Shown piece after piece: positions 1 to 7,780 of a stretch of DNA of 36,486 bases; the stretch's first letter is position 1; every line of letters starts with the position of its first letter. Where the stretch lies: positions 1-36,486 of the forward strand of contig URLT01000005.1 of NCBI GenBank assembly GCA_900548795.1, written 5' to 3'. The stretch is from an uncultured Eubacteriales bacterium. Its GTDB lineage: Bacteria > Bacillota > Clostridia > Oscillospirales > Oscillospiraceae. The translations under genes and the position numbers were made by a program. The notes under the pieces are model-generated. The model did not search any database and was not told the DNA's origin. It saw nothing but the letters and a program-made list of their open reading frames with translations.

Positions 1-624
1 CAGACGGAGCGCCTCATCGCCGCGCTCCCCGAGGGCACGCGCGGGGCGCAGGCCGAGCCGCCGCGCTATGAGCGGCGCGACTGCGCGATCGAGATCCCGG
101 CGGACGTCGGCTTCTCCGCCCTCGGCGGGAATCTCTATGCCTCCGGCGCGCGCTTCACGGGCGCGTGCGACGCGCTGTCCTCCCTTGCCTCGTATGTCTA
201 TCTCTGGAACCGCATCCGTGTGCAGGGCGGCGCCTATGGCGCGGGGATGGGGATCCTCGCCCGCGGCGACGTGTTCTGCTATTCCTATCGCGACCCCGAC
301 CTCGCGGCCTCCCGCGAGGCCTACCGCGGCATGGCGGACTTCCTTGCCGACTTCCTGCGGCAGGGTGAGCCGCTCGACGGCTTCCTCATCGGCGCGCTGA
401 ACGCAGCCGATCCGCTCATCAGCCCGTCCGAGGCCTGCATGTTGGCCTGCAGACGCCACCTCAACGGCACCACGTGGGAAAAGCTGGCGCAGTGGCGGCG
501 CGAGCTGCTGCACACCACGGCCGACGACCTGCTTGCCCTGAATGAGCAGGTTCGCGCCGTCCTTGAGCACGGCTGCTTCTGCGCCGTCGGGAGCGCCCGC
601 GCCGTATCCTTCGTTTCAAGCTGA
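1..624 (+). CDS. M16C-family zinc peptidase, C-terminal fragment (presequence-protease-like)
   Basis: The reading frame is open from base 1 and stops at TGA 622-624, so only the last 207 residues are visible. The segment LWNRIRVQGGAYGAG (about residues 67-81) is the hallmark of the C-terminal half of M16C peptidases (insulinase/PreP/Cym1 type), where it lines the peptide-binding chamber. The catalytic HxxEH motif lies in the N-terminal half and is outside the window, so activity cannot be judged. Such enzymes degrade short peptides in the cytosol in Firmicutes (family knowledge). The gene converges on the minus-strand DUF362 gene, with a hairpin between them. A full-length protein would be near 970 residues. 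Family call fairly sure; exact substrate unknown. Confidence 0.8.
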   Translation, partial: QTERLIAALPEGTRGAQAEPPRYERRDCAIEIPADVGFSALGGNLYASGARFTGACDALSSLASYVYLWNRIRVQGGAYGAGMGILARGDVFCYSYRDPDLAASREAYRGMADFLADFLRQGEPLDGFLIGALNAADPLISPSEACMLACRRHLNGTTWEKLAQWRRELLHTTADDLLALNEQVRAVLEHGCFCAVGSARAVSFVSS

Positions 625-631
625 TCCCGAA

Positions 632-647
632 TTCAGAGGCTCCCTAG
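632..647 (+). repeat. Dispersed 16-22 bp motif (family C), copy 1
   Basis: TTCAGAGGCTCCCTAG lies 7 bases after the peptidase stop. It is a variant of a motif, GATTGAATCAGAGGTTCC, found at four other intergenic places in this window (17035, 19536, 23757, 32075). Role unknown. Confidence 0.5.
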
Positions 648-678
648 TATCATAAGATACATCGTCGCACAAATGCTC

Positions 679-713
679 ACCGGGAGGGTCTGCAGCTCGC
701 AGACCCTCCCGGT
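679..713. terminator. Hairpin between convergent genes
   Basis: A perfect 15-bp stem (679-693 with 699-713) closes a 5-base loop, AGCTC. It sits between the convergent M16 peptidase and DUF362 genes. There is only a short T-run on the plus side (GCGCGTTT), so it is a plausible but not classical bidirectional intrinsic terminator. Confidence 0.55.
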
Positions 714-724
714 GCGCGTTTCCC

Positions 725-1867
725 TCAGCGGTTCAGAAGCCGCGCAGGGAGCGGACGGTGCACCCGCATGGCGCCCTTCGGGCAGAACTCCTGGCAGCAG
801 AAGCAGCGGATGCAGGCTTTTTTGTTGATGACGGCGCGCCGCTCGACAATGCGGATCGCGTGCGCCGGGCAGATGGTTTGGCACAGGCCGCAGCCGACGC
901 ATTCCTTTTTCGCAAGGCGCGGCTCGCTGCGCAGAGCGCGCCGCGCGACGCCGCTGAACAGCCGGCCGAGCCTGCCCGGCAGGAGCGTCTCGAATTGCAG
1001 GCCGCGTCCGCGCTCGATGCGCTTGAAATCCGGCACGCAGAGCGCGTCGAGGTCGCCCGCGATCTCGTCGGGCGTGTCGTCCAGCAGGCCGAATTTCCGC
1101 GCGGCCTGAAGCGTCGGCACGGCCATCGGATCAAGGCCGATCAGCCGCGCGCAGACGCGGTCGAGCCGGTGGCAGTCCGTCCCGGCCAGCAGCGCGCCGA
1201 CGCGGCGCGGCGTCCCGGCGGTCGGGCCGTTGCCCTCCATGGCGGTGACGGCGTCGACCAGATAGAGCCGGGGCTTGAAATAGCGGTTCAGATCGACGAT
1301 CATCCCGGCAAAATCCAACGGGTCGGGATAGCGGAAGTGGTACTCCGGCTTCGTCGTGCCCGGCACGGCGCCGAACAGGTTCTTCGTCGCGGCGGAGAGC
1401 GACATCATGCCGTGGCTTTTCAGCTTGCAGAAGCTGATGATCGCGTCGGCGTCGTCGAGATAGGCGGTGTAGGCAAAGCGCCGCGCCACAAAGGCCTCCG
1501 GAAAGGAGGCCTCTTTTTGGTCAAAATTGCGGTTCAGCTCGGCGCCTGCGGCCTCGGCCTCGCGCATCCCGGTCACGCGGTAGACGTGCTCGAGCACGGA
1601 GGACGTGAAGCGGTTGCCAGGGCTGTCGCCGATCACGACGGACGCGCCGCGCTGCCTGAGCAGCCGCGTCAGCGCCGCGAGAAGCGTGGGGTGGGTCGTG
1701 GCGGCGGCATCGGGGCGCATGGCTGCGACGAGGTTCGCCTTGATGACCACGCGCATCCCGGGGCGCACCCAGTCCAAGCCGCCCAGCGGCGCCAGCACCT
1801 CGGTCAGCGCGCGCTCACAGACCTCCGGGGTATAGGCAGCGCAGGCGGCGACGGATACGTCGGGCAT
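725..1867 (-). CDS. DUF362 domain protein with C-terminal 2x[4Fe-4S] ferredoxin domain
   Basis: A 380-residue protein. The N-terminal ~300 residues are a DUF362 domain (early WVRPGMRVVIKANLV, then VIGDSPGN, ISFCKLKSHGMM). The tail carries two 4Fe-4S motifs: CVGCGLCQTICP (C323, C326, C329, C333) and CIRCFCCQEFCP (C352, C355, C358, C362). The family is thought to be a cytosolic iron-sulfur redox protein of unknown reaction. I chose the ATG at 1867 because it overlaps the asd stop (TGATG) and has GAAGG just upstream inside asd; a frame extending to 1951 would overlap asd by 85 bases. It is the last gene of hom-aspartokinase-asd-DUF362, so it is probably co-translated with asd. A role in aspartate-family metabolism is suggested only by position. 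Confidence 0.85.
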   Translation of the reverse strand: MPDVSVAACAAYTPEVCERALTEVLAPLGGLDWVRPGMRVVIKANLVAAMRPDAAATTHPTLLAALTRLLRQRGASVVIGDSPGNRFTSSVLEHVYRVTGMREAEAAGAELNRNFDQKEASFPEAFVARRFAYTAYLDDADAIISFCKLKSHGMMSLSAATKNLFGAVPGTTKPEYHFRYPDPLDFAGMIVDLNRYFKPRLYLVDAVTAMEGNGPTAGTPRRVGALLAGTDCHRLDRVCARLIGLDPMAVPTLQAARKFGLLDDTPDEIAGDLDALCVPDFKRIERGRGLQFETLLPGRLGRLFSGVARRALRSEPRLAKKECVGCGLCQTICPAHAIRIVERRAVINKKACIRCFCCQEFCPKGAMRVHRPLPARLLNR

Positions 1868-2871
1868 CAGCCTTCGAGCAGAAGCTCGGCGATCTGCACG
1901 GCGTTCGTGGCCGCGCCCTTGCGCACCTGGTCGCCGCAGCACCACAGGCACAGGCCGTTTTCGTCGGTCAGGTCGGGGCGAATGCGCCCGACAAAGACGA
2001 GATCCTGATCGGACGTGTCGAGCGGCATCGGATATTGCTTCTCGGCAAGCTCGTCGACCAGCCGGCAGCCGGGGGCGGCGGCGATGGCCGCGCGCGCCTC
2101 GTCCACGGAGACAGGCCGGTCAAAATGCAGGCTGACGGAGATGGAGTGACTGCGCACGACCGGCACGCGCACGCAGGTGCAGGAGACCTTCAGCTCCGGC
2201 AGGTGCATGATCTTGCGCCCCTCGTTCTGCATCTTCATCTCCTCGCTCGTGTAGCCCTCGAATTGCTCGCTGCCGATCTGCGGGATCAGGTTATAGGCGA
2301 TCTGATAGGGGAAGACCTTCGGCTGCACGGGCTTGCCGGCGCGCAGCGCCTCGACCTCCTCTGCCAGCTCCAGCGGGCCGCCCGCGCCCGCGCCGGACAC
2401 GGCCTGATACGTCGAGGCGGTCATGGCGCGGATCGGGCTCAGCGCGTTGAGCGCGTTGACGGCCGTGACCGTGATGATGGTCGAGCAGTTCGGGTTGGAG
2501 ATGATGCCGCGGTGCAGCCGGACGTCTGCGGGGTTGATCTCCGGGACGACGAGCGGGACGCTCGGATCCATGCGGAAGGCCGACGAATTGTCGACGAACA
2601 CCGCGCCGGCCTTAACGATGGCCGGGGCGAAGCGCTTGGCGACGTCGTTCTCGGCCGCGCCGAGGACAATATCCATGCCCCGGAAGGCGGCGTCGCAGGC
2701 CTCCTCCACGGTGATGGGGCTGCCGTTCCACTCGAGCACCGTTCCGGCGCTGCGCGCGCTGGCCAGCAGGTGCAGCTCCCCGACCGGGAAGCGGCGCTCC
2801 GCCAAAAGCTTCATCATTTCTCTGCCGACGGCGCCGGTCGCGCCGAGAATTGCAACGTTATATTTTTTCAT
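1867..2871 (-). CDS. asd: Aspartate-semialdehyde dehydrogenase
   Basis: 334 residues, the normal length. It reduces aspartyl-4-phosphate to aspartate semialdehyde with NADPH, the branch-point step to lysine/DAP, methionine and threonine. Visible features: the nucleotide-binding GATGAVG at 10-16 and the active-site motif SNPNCSTI with nucleophile C129, followed by a substrate-binding C-terminal half. The start has GAGG about 8 bases upstream. It lies 10 bases after aspartokinase, the enzyme making its substrate, and overlaps the DUF362 gene. Cytosolic. Very sure of the family. Confidence 0.97.
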   Translation of the reverse strand: MKKYNVAILGATGAVGREMMKLLAERRFPVGELHLLASARSAGTVLEWNGSPITVEEACDAAFRGMDIVLGAAENDVAKRFAPAIVKAGAVFVDNSSAFRMDPSVPLVVPEINPADVRLHRGIISNPNCSTIITVTAVNALNALSPIRAMTASTYQAVSGAGAGGPLELAEEVEALRAGKPVQPKVFPYQIAYNLIPQIGSEQFEGYTSEEMKMQNEGRKIMHLPELKVSCTCVRVPVVRSHSISVSLHFDRPVSVDEARAAIAAAPGCRLVDELAEKQYPMPLDTSDQDLVFVGRIRPDLTDENGLCLWCCGDQVRKGAATNAVQIAELLLEG

Positions 2872-2881
2872 ACGGAATTCC

Positions 2882-4192
2882 TCACTTTACAAAAGCGTCA
2901 TACAGGATGCGGATGGTCGGGGCGTAGTCCTCGTCGTCCACGCCGACGAGAATGTTCAGCTCATCCGGCCCCTGCGAGATCATGCGGATGTTGATGCCCT
3001 GCTGGCCGAGCGCGGCGAAGATCTTGCCGGAGGTGCCGGCGCGGCGCGCCATTTTGCGGCCGACGGCGGCGACGATGGCAATGTTTTCGATGATGACCAG
3101 ATGATCCGGCCGCACCGTGCGGCGCAGATCGTCGATCAGCGAATATTGCCGCGGGCGGAGCTTCTCGCCGGGAACGACGAGGCTGATGCAGTCGATGCCG
3201 GTCGGCGTGTAGCAGACGGGCACGTTGTTTTCCTCGAAGACCTGCATGATCTGCCGCAGCGTGCCGACGGCGCCGCTCATGCCCTTTTTCGAAATGGTGA
3301 CAATGGAAAAATCCTTTTTGCCCGCGATGCCCGTGATGAAGCGCGGGGTGTTGCGCGGGTCGTTGAACTCGTCGGAGATCAGCGTGCCGGGGTTGGACGG
3401 GTCGTTCGTGTTGCGGATGTTGAGCGGGATGTTTTTCTCGCGCACCGGGAAGACGGTCATTTCGTGCAGCACCTGCGCGCCGCTGTAGGAGAGCTGGCGC
3501 AGCTCGCTGTAGGTCGCGCGCTCGATGGTCTTGGGGTGGTCAACGATGCGCGGATCGGCCATCAGGATGCCGGAGACGTCCGTCCAGTTTTCGTAGACCT
3601 CGGCGTTCAGGGCGGCGGCGGCCAGCGCGCCGGTGATGTCCGAGCCGCCGCGCGTCAGCGTGCGGATCTTGCCGTCGGGCATCACGCCGTAAAAGCCGGG
3701 GATGACAGCGCAGCCGTCCTCGAGGCAGTCGCGCAGGGCGGCGTAGGACTTCTCCTGATCGACCGTGCCGTCGTAGCGGAAATAGAGCCAGCGCGTCGCG
3801 TCGATGAAGGGGAAGCCGAGAAAATCGGCCATGAGCCGCGCGGAAAAATACTCGCCGCGCGAGACCAGCTCCTCGCAGGAGATGCCGCTCTCCATTTTCT
3901 GGTGCAGCGCGTCGAACTCGGACTCGAGGTCGGTCTTGAGCCCCAGTTCGTCGCGAATGGCGCAGTAGCGCTCGCGGATCTTGTTGAAAATATCCTCATA
4001 GGACACGCCGTACTGCAGGTGGGCGTGGCAGAGATAGAGCAGATCGGTGATCTTGTTGTCGTCGTGCGTGCGCTTGCCGGCGGCGGAGACGACCACGACG
4101 CGGCGCGCCGGGTCGGCGTGCACGATGTCGGCGATCTTGCGGTATTGCGCGGCGTCCGCCATCGACGTGCCGCCGAATTTCAGAACTTTCAT
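2882..4192 (-). CDS. Aspartate kinase (monofunctional, ACT-regulated)
   Basis: 436 residues. It phosphorylates aspartate, the committed step of the pathway. The N-terminus KFGGTSMADA (5-14) is the amino acid kinase signature, and RGGSDITGALAAAAL with WTDVSGILMADPR supplies substrate and ATP contacts. From about residue 300 the sequence fits tandem ACT domains, the usual site of lysine or threonine feedback. AAGGAG precedes the ATG. It lies between hom and asd, so the operon runs aspartokinase, Asd and homoserine dehydrogenase, three steps that share substrates. Which end product inhibits it cannot be read from the sequence, so I give no lysC/thrA symbol. Confidence 0.95.
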   Translation of the reverse strand: MKVLKFGGTSMADAAQYRKIADIVHADPARRVVVVSAAGKRTHDDNKITDLLYLCHAHLQYGVSYEDIFNKIRERYCAIRDELGLKTDLESEFDALHQKMESGISCEELVSRGEYFSARLMADFLGFPFIDATRWLYFRYDGTVDQEKSYAALRDCLEDGCAVIPGFYGVMPDGKIRTLTRGGSDITGALAAAALNAEVYENWTDVSGILMADPRIVDHPKTIERATYSELRQLSYSGAQVLHEMTVFPVREKNIPLNIRNTNDPSNPGTLISDEFNDPRNTPRFITGIAGKKDFSIVTISKKGMSGAVGTLRQIMQVFEENNVPVCYTPTGIDCISLVVPGEKLRPRQYSLIDDLRRTVRPDHLVIIENIAIVAAVGRKMARRAGTSGKIFAALGQQGINIRMISQGPDELNILVGVDDEDYAPTIRILYDAFVK

Positions 4193-4213
4193 TGGGAAGA
4201 ACTCCTTATTTAA

Positions 4214-5368
4214 TTATCGCAGGGAGGCAAAGAAGCACTCCGGGTCGACCGCGCGGCGGGCTTTAGCCCACGCGTGCAGCTCCGTGACGGAGACGGGCGT
4301 TGTGATGACGGCGCGGTCGAGCACCTTTTCGATGTGCGCCTTGAGCCACGCGTCGACGCCGTTCGTGCGGACGTAATACTGCCGCACCACGCTGCGGTTA
4401 TCCACCGCGGTCGGCTCGAGCCGGTCGGTGTAGAACCCCGTCCAGCCGCGCGAAACGTCCACGCAGTCCTGCAAGACATTATATGCCGTGGGGTAGCGCC
4501 CGGCGCCCTGCCCGTAAAAGCTCTGCTTGCCGATGCGCTCGCCGGTCAGGGAGATGAGATTGTTGTTCGTCGGAATGGCCGACTCGGGCATGGACGGGGT
4601 CATGAGCGTCGGCTCGATATAGGCAACGACGCTGCGCTCGAGCTTGCGCGAGGCGGCGAAGAGCTTGCAGACGCGCCCCATGCGGCGGAAGGCCGCGATG
4701 TCGCCGTCGGTGATCTGCTCAATGCCGCAGACGTCGACGTCGTTTTCGTCGATCACGCGGCCGTAGGCGATGTTCGACGAGATGACGAGCTTGCGCCGGA
4801 TGTCCGCGCCGCTGACGTCGCTCGACGGGTCGCGCTCGGCATAGCCCAGCTCCTGCGCCTCGCGCAGCGCCTCGGCGTAGCCGACGTCGGTCGTGTGCAT
4901 CCGGTCGAGGATGAAATTCGTCGTGCCGTTCATGATGCCGCTGATGTGGATGACCGGCTCCTGCTCGATCGTCCGCGCCAGCGTGGTCAGCCACGGGATG
5001 CCGCCGCCGGCCGCCGCCGTGCAGCGCAGGGCGACGTGCTTTTCTTCGGCCAGCTCGACCAGCTCGCGGTAGTGCGCCGCGATGAGCAGCTTGTTGGCCG
5101 TGATGACGTTTTTGCCGGCCTCGAGGCTCGCCTTGACCCATTCATAGGCCGGGTGCAGGCCGCCGATGACCTCGACGACCGTGTCGACCGTCTCGTCGGC
5201 AAGGATCTGCTCCATATTCTGCGCGACCGGACAGGCGATGCCGTCAAAGAGCACCAGCGAGAGCACGTAGGCCAGTTCCATGTCGTCTCGCTCGATGAGG
5301 TAGTCATAAACGCCGCGGCCGACCGTTCCGAGCCCGAGCAGCGCGATGCGCAGCTTTGTTTTTCCCAT
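4214..5368 (-). CDS. hom: Homoserine dehydrogenase, short form without a clear ACT domain
   Basis: 384 residues. It reduces aspartate semialdehyde to homoserine. Visible: the Rossmann motif GLGTVGRGVY (12-21), NVITANKLL, the catalytic-domain NGTTNFIL (147-154) and DVSGADIRRKLVI containing the conserved lysine K193. The start at 5368 is preceded by AGGGGG; a longer open frame to 7468 is the shadow of thrC and dapF. Many Gram-positive Hom proteins are about 430 residues with a C-terminal ACT domain. This one stops soon after the catalytic fold, so feedback by threonine may act elsewhere (for example on aspartokinase). First gene of the minus-strand operon. Confidence 0.94.
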   Translation of the reverse strand: MGKTKLRIALLGLGTVGRGVYDYLIERDDMELAYVLSLVLFDGIACPVAQNMEQILADETVDTVVEVIGGLHPAYEWVKASLEAGKNVITANKLLIAAHYRELVELAEEKHVALRCTAAAGGGIPWLTTLARTIEQEPVIHISGIMNGTTNFILDRMHTTDVGYAEALREAQELGYAERDPSSDVSGADIRRKLVISSNIAYGRVIDENDVDVCGIEQITDGDIAAFRRMGRVCKLFAASRKLERSVVAYIEPTLMTPSMPESAIPTNNNLISLTGERIGKQSFYGQGAGRYPTAYNVLQDCVDVSRGWTGFYTDRLEPTAVDNRSVVRQYYVRTNGVDAWLKAHIEKVLDRAVITTPVSVTELHAWAKARRAVDPECFFASLR

Positions 5369-5416
5369 GGTTTTTCCCCCTTTTTTCAAAAGCATTTGTC
5401 TCTGTGAGAAAAACAC

Positions 5417-5445
5417 TTGCATTTTTCTGAAAAACAGTATATCAT
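5417..5445 (+). promoter_or_regulatory. Promoter for thrC-dapF-mtnA-aldolase operon
   Basis: TTGCAT (5417-5422), 17 bases, TATCAT (5440-5445). The predicted start near 5452 leaves a leader of about 35 bases to the thrC ATG. The -10 overlaps that of the minus-strand promoter, so the two polymerases cannot bind at once. Confidence 0.6.
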
Positions 5446-5464
5446 AGGAGCTAGAAAATTGCAA
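5436..5464 (-). promoter_or_regulatory. Promoter for hom-aspartokinase-asd operon
   Basis: On the minus strand TTGCAA (5464-5459), 17 bases, then TATACT (5441-5436), a near-consensus SigA promoter. It gives a leader of about 60 bases before hom. Its -10 region overlaps the -10 of the divergent thrC promoter. Confidence 0.7.
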
Positions 5465-5485
5465 GACGGGACAGGTGGTTTTTTT

Positions 5486-6928
5486 ATGATTTATCAGAGT
5501 GCCAGAAACGCGGCGCTGACCGCAACGGCGACGCAGGCCGTCCTGCGCGGGCTTGCGCCGGACGGCGGGCTTTACGTCCCCGACCGCTTCGAGCCGTTTC
5601 CGTGGCGGGAGATGCTCACGCGCGACACCTTCGGCATGGCCGAGGGGATCTTGAGCGCGCTGCTGCCGGAGTTTGAGGATATGCACGGGCTGGTGCGGCG
5701 CGCCTACGCCGGGAAATTCGAGACGGACGAGCTGACGCCGCTCGTGCCGGTCGGCGGGCGATATGTGCTCGAGCTGTTCCGCGGGCCGACGTCGGCCTTC
5801 AAGGACGTCGCGCTGTCGATGCTGCCGCAGCTCATCACGGCCGCGCGCCGTCAGGAGGGCGTGCGCGACGAGATCGTGATCCTCACGGCGACCTCCGGCG
5901 ACACCGGCAAGGCCGCGCTCGCGGGCTTCCGGGATGTTCCGGGCACGCGCATCCTCGTGTTCTATCCGGACGCCGGCGTCTCGGCCGTGCAGAAGGCGCA
6001 GATGGTCACGCAGGAGGGCGCAAACGTCTGCGTCTGCGCCGTGCGCGGGAATTTTGACGACACGCAGACCGGCGTGAAGCAGATCTTCGCCGCCGGTGCG
6101 CCGGAAAACAGCGGCGTGCGCCTCTCGTCGGCCAACTCGATCAACATCGGGCGGCTGGCGCCGCAGGTGGTCTATTATTTCAAGGCCTACGCCGACCTGC
6201 TCCGGGCGGGCAGGGTCGCGTGCGGCGAGCCGGTCGACTTCGTCGTGCCGACGGGCAACTTCGGCGACATTTTGGCCGGATATTTCGCCAAGCGCATGGG
6301 TCTGCCCGTCGGGCGGCTCGTCTGCGCCAGCAACCGCAACGACGTGCTGACGGACTTCCTGCGCACGGGCGTCTATGACCGCCGCCGCCCGTTTTATAAG
6401 ACCCTCTCGCCGTCGATGGACATCCTCGTCTCGAGCAACCTCGAGCGCCTGCTCTATCTGCTCTGCGGCGACTGCGGGGAGGTCGCGGGCTATATGCGCG
6501 CGCTCCGCGACGACGGCTGCTACACCGTCTCGCCCGCGCTGCTCGGGAAGCTCCACGCCGAATTTGCCTGCGGCTGCTGCTCCGACGAGGAGACGAAGCA
6601 GACCATCGGCAGGGTCTGGCGCGAGGAGGGCTACCTCATGGACACGCACACCGCCGTCGCGTGGCACGTCGCCGAGCAATACCAAAGCGACGCGCCCGTC
6701 GTGGTGCTCTCGACGGCCTCGGCCTATAAATTCCCGGCAGCGGTGCTCTCGGCCGTCGGCGGCGACGCCTCGGGCGACGAGTTTGACGTCATGGAGCGCC
6801 TGCACGCGCTGACCGGCGTGCCCGTGCCGAAGGCGCTGGCCGAGCTGCGCACGAAGCCCGTGCGCCATCACGCCGTGATCGACCGCGAGGAGATGCCGGC
6901 CTTTGTGAACGCGCATCTGAAGGGATAA
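5486..6928 (+). CDS. thrC: Threonine synthase
   Basis: 480 residues. A PLP enzyme converting O-phosphohomoserine to threonine. GPTSAFKDVAL carries the Schiff-base lysine K106; LTATSGDTGKAA and VPTGNFGDILAGY are phosphate/PLP-binding motifs. The N-terminus (YQSARN, LAPDGGLYVP) is the typical threonine synthase N-terminal domain. I chose ATG 5486 because ACAGGTGG lies 7 bases upstream and the family motifs begin immediately; an in-frame ATG at 5417 lies inside the promoter. Homoserine kinase (thrB) is not in the window and must be elsewhere. It heads the plus-strand operon, and dapF starts 6 bases after its stop. Confidence 0.96.
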   Translation: MIYQSARNAALTATATQAVLRGLAPDGGLYVPDRFEPFPWREMLTRDTFGMAEGILSALLPEFEDMHGLVRRAYAGKFETDELTPLVPVGGRYVLELFRGPTSAFKDVALSMLPQLITAARRQEGVRDEIVILTATSGDTGKAALAGFRDVPGTRILVFYPDAGVSAVQKAQMVTQEGANVCVCAVRGNFDDTQTGVKQIFAAGAPENSGVRLSSANSINIGRLAPQVVYYFKAYADLLRAGRVACGEPVDFVVPTGNFGDILAGYFAKRMGLPVGRLVCASNRNDVLTDFLRTGVYDRRRPFYKTLSPSMDILVSSNLERLLYLLCGDCGEVAGYMRALRDDGCYTVSPALLGKLHAEFACGCCSDEETKQTIGRVWREEGYLMDTHTAVAWHVAEQYQSDAPVVVLSTASAYKFPAAVLSAVGGDASGDEFDVMERLHALTGVPVPKALAELRTKPVRHHAVIDREEMPAFVNAHLKG

Positions 6929-6934
6929 AATTCG

Positions 6935-7765
6935 ATGAAATTCTACAAATACTGCGGGGCAGGGAACGACTTCGTCCTGCTGGAAAATTTTAACGGCGCG
7001 CTCAAGCCCGCGCAGCTTCCCGAGCTGGCGCGCAGGCTCTGCGACCGGCACTTCGGCGTCGGCGCGGACGGCCTGATGGTCGTCGAGCCGCCGCGCGCCG
7101 GGGGAGACTGCTCCCTGCGCTTTCTCAACGCCGACGGCTCGCTTGCCGAGATGTGCGGCAACGGGGCGCGCTGCCTCTGCCGCCACTGCTTCGACCGGGG
7201 GCTCTCCGGCGACGCGCCGCGGCTCGAGACGGACGCCGGCTTGGTCGTCGGCCGCCGCCTCGCGGCCGACCGCTACCGCCTGCGCCTGAACCGCCCGAGC
7301 GAATTTCGGCAGGGGTTGGCGCTTCCGGCGGCGTCGCCCGCGCCGAACGGCGTGGATTACGTCGTGCTCGGCGAGAACGGCATTCCCCACGCCGTCGTGC
7401 CGCTGGACGCGGCGCGCCTCGACGGCGACCGGGACAGTCTGCGGGCGTTCGCCCGGGCGCTGCGGCACGACGCGGCCTTCCCCAAGGGCGCGAACGTCAA
7501 CCTCTGCGCCGTGACCGCGCCGGACACCGTGCGCCTTGTGACCTTTGAGCGCGGCGTGGAGGATTTCACGCTGGCCTGCGGCACGGGCGTCGGCTCGACC
7601 GTTTTCGCGCTGACCAAGCGCGGCCTCGTCAGCGGACGCGGCGTCCGCGTCCTGACCGACGGCGGCACGCTCCTTGCCGACACCGACGGTGTCGACCTCG
7701 ACCTGACCGGCCCGGCGCAGCGCAGCTTCGTCGGCGAATTCGACGATCCGCTCTATTTATTATAA
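6935..7765 (+). CDS. dapF: Diaminopimelate epimerase
   Basis: 276 residues. It interconverts LL- and meso-DAP, the last step before lysine and the cell-wall crosslinking residue. The two catalytic cysteines are visible: C74 in EMCGNGARC and C215 in ACGTGVGST. The N-terminus KYCGAGNDF is typical. The start follows thrC by 6 bases, with AAGGGA at the thrC end serving as ribosome site. Cytosolic. Its place beside the aspartate operon matches its pathway. Confidence 0.96.
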   Translation: MKFYKYCGAGNDFVLLENFNGALKPAQLPELARRLCDRHFGVGADGLMVVEPPRAGGDCSLRFLNADGSLAEMCGNGARCLCRHCFDRGLSGDAPRLETDAGLVVGRRLAADRYRLRLNRPSEFRQGLALPAASPAPNGVDYVVLGENGIPHAVVPLDAARLDGDRDSLRAFARALRHDAAFPKGANVNLCAVTAPDTVRLVTFERGVEDFTLACGTGVGSTVFALTKRGLVSGRGVRVLTDGGTLLADTDGVDLDLTGPAQRSFVGEFDDPLYLL

Positions 7766-7780
7766 GGAGGACGAGCTTCG

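Noticed and set aside
1868..1951. Longer start for the DUF362 protein
   Set aside because: It would overlap asd by 85 bases and add an arginine-rich stretch without family similarity. ATG 1867 is coupled to the asd stop.
2423..4213. 596-codon plus-strand frame opposite asd and aspartokinase
   Set aside because: It is a GC-rich shadow frame; the minus strand encodes two clear enzymes, and the shadow has no recognisable domain.
5369..7468. Upstream extension of homoserine dehydrogenase to 1084 codons
   Set aside because: The extra ~700 residues are antisense to thrC and dapF. ATG 5368 has a strong ribosome site and starts exactly at the Rossmann motif.
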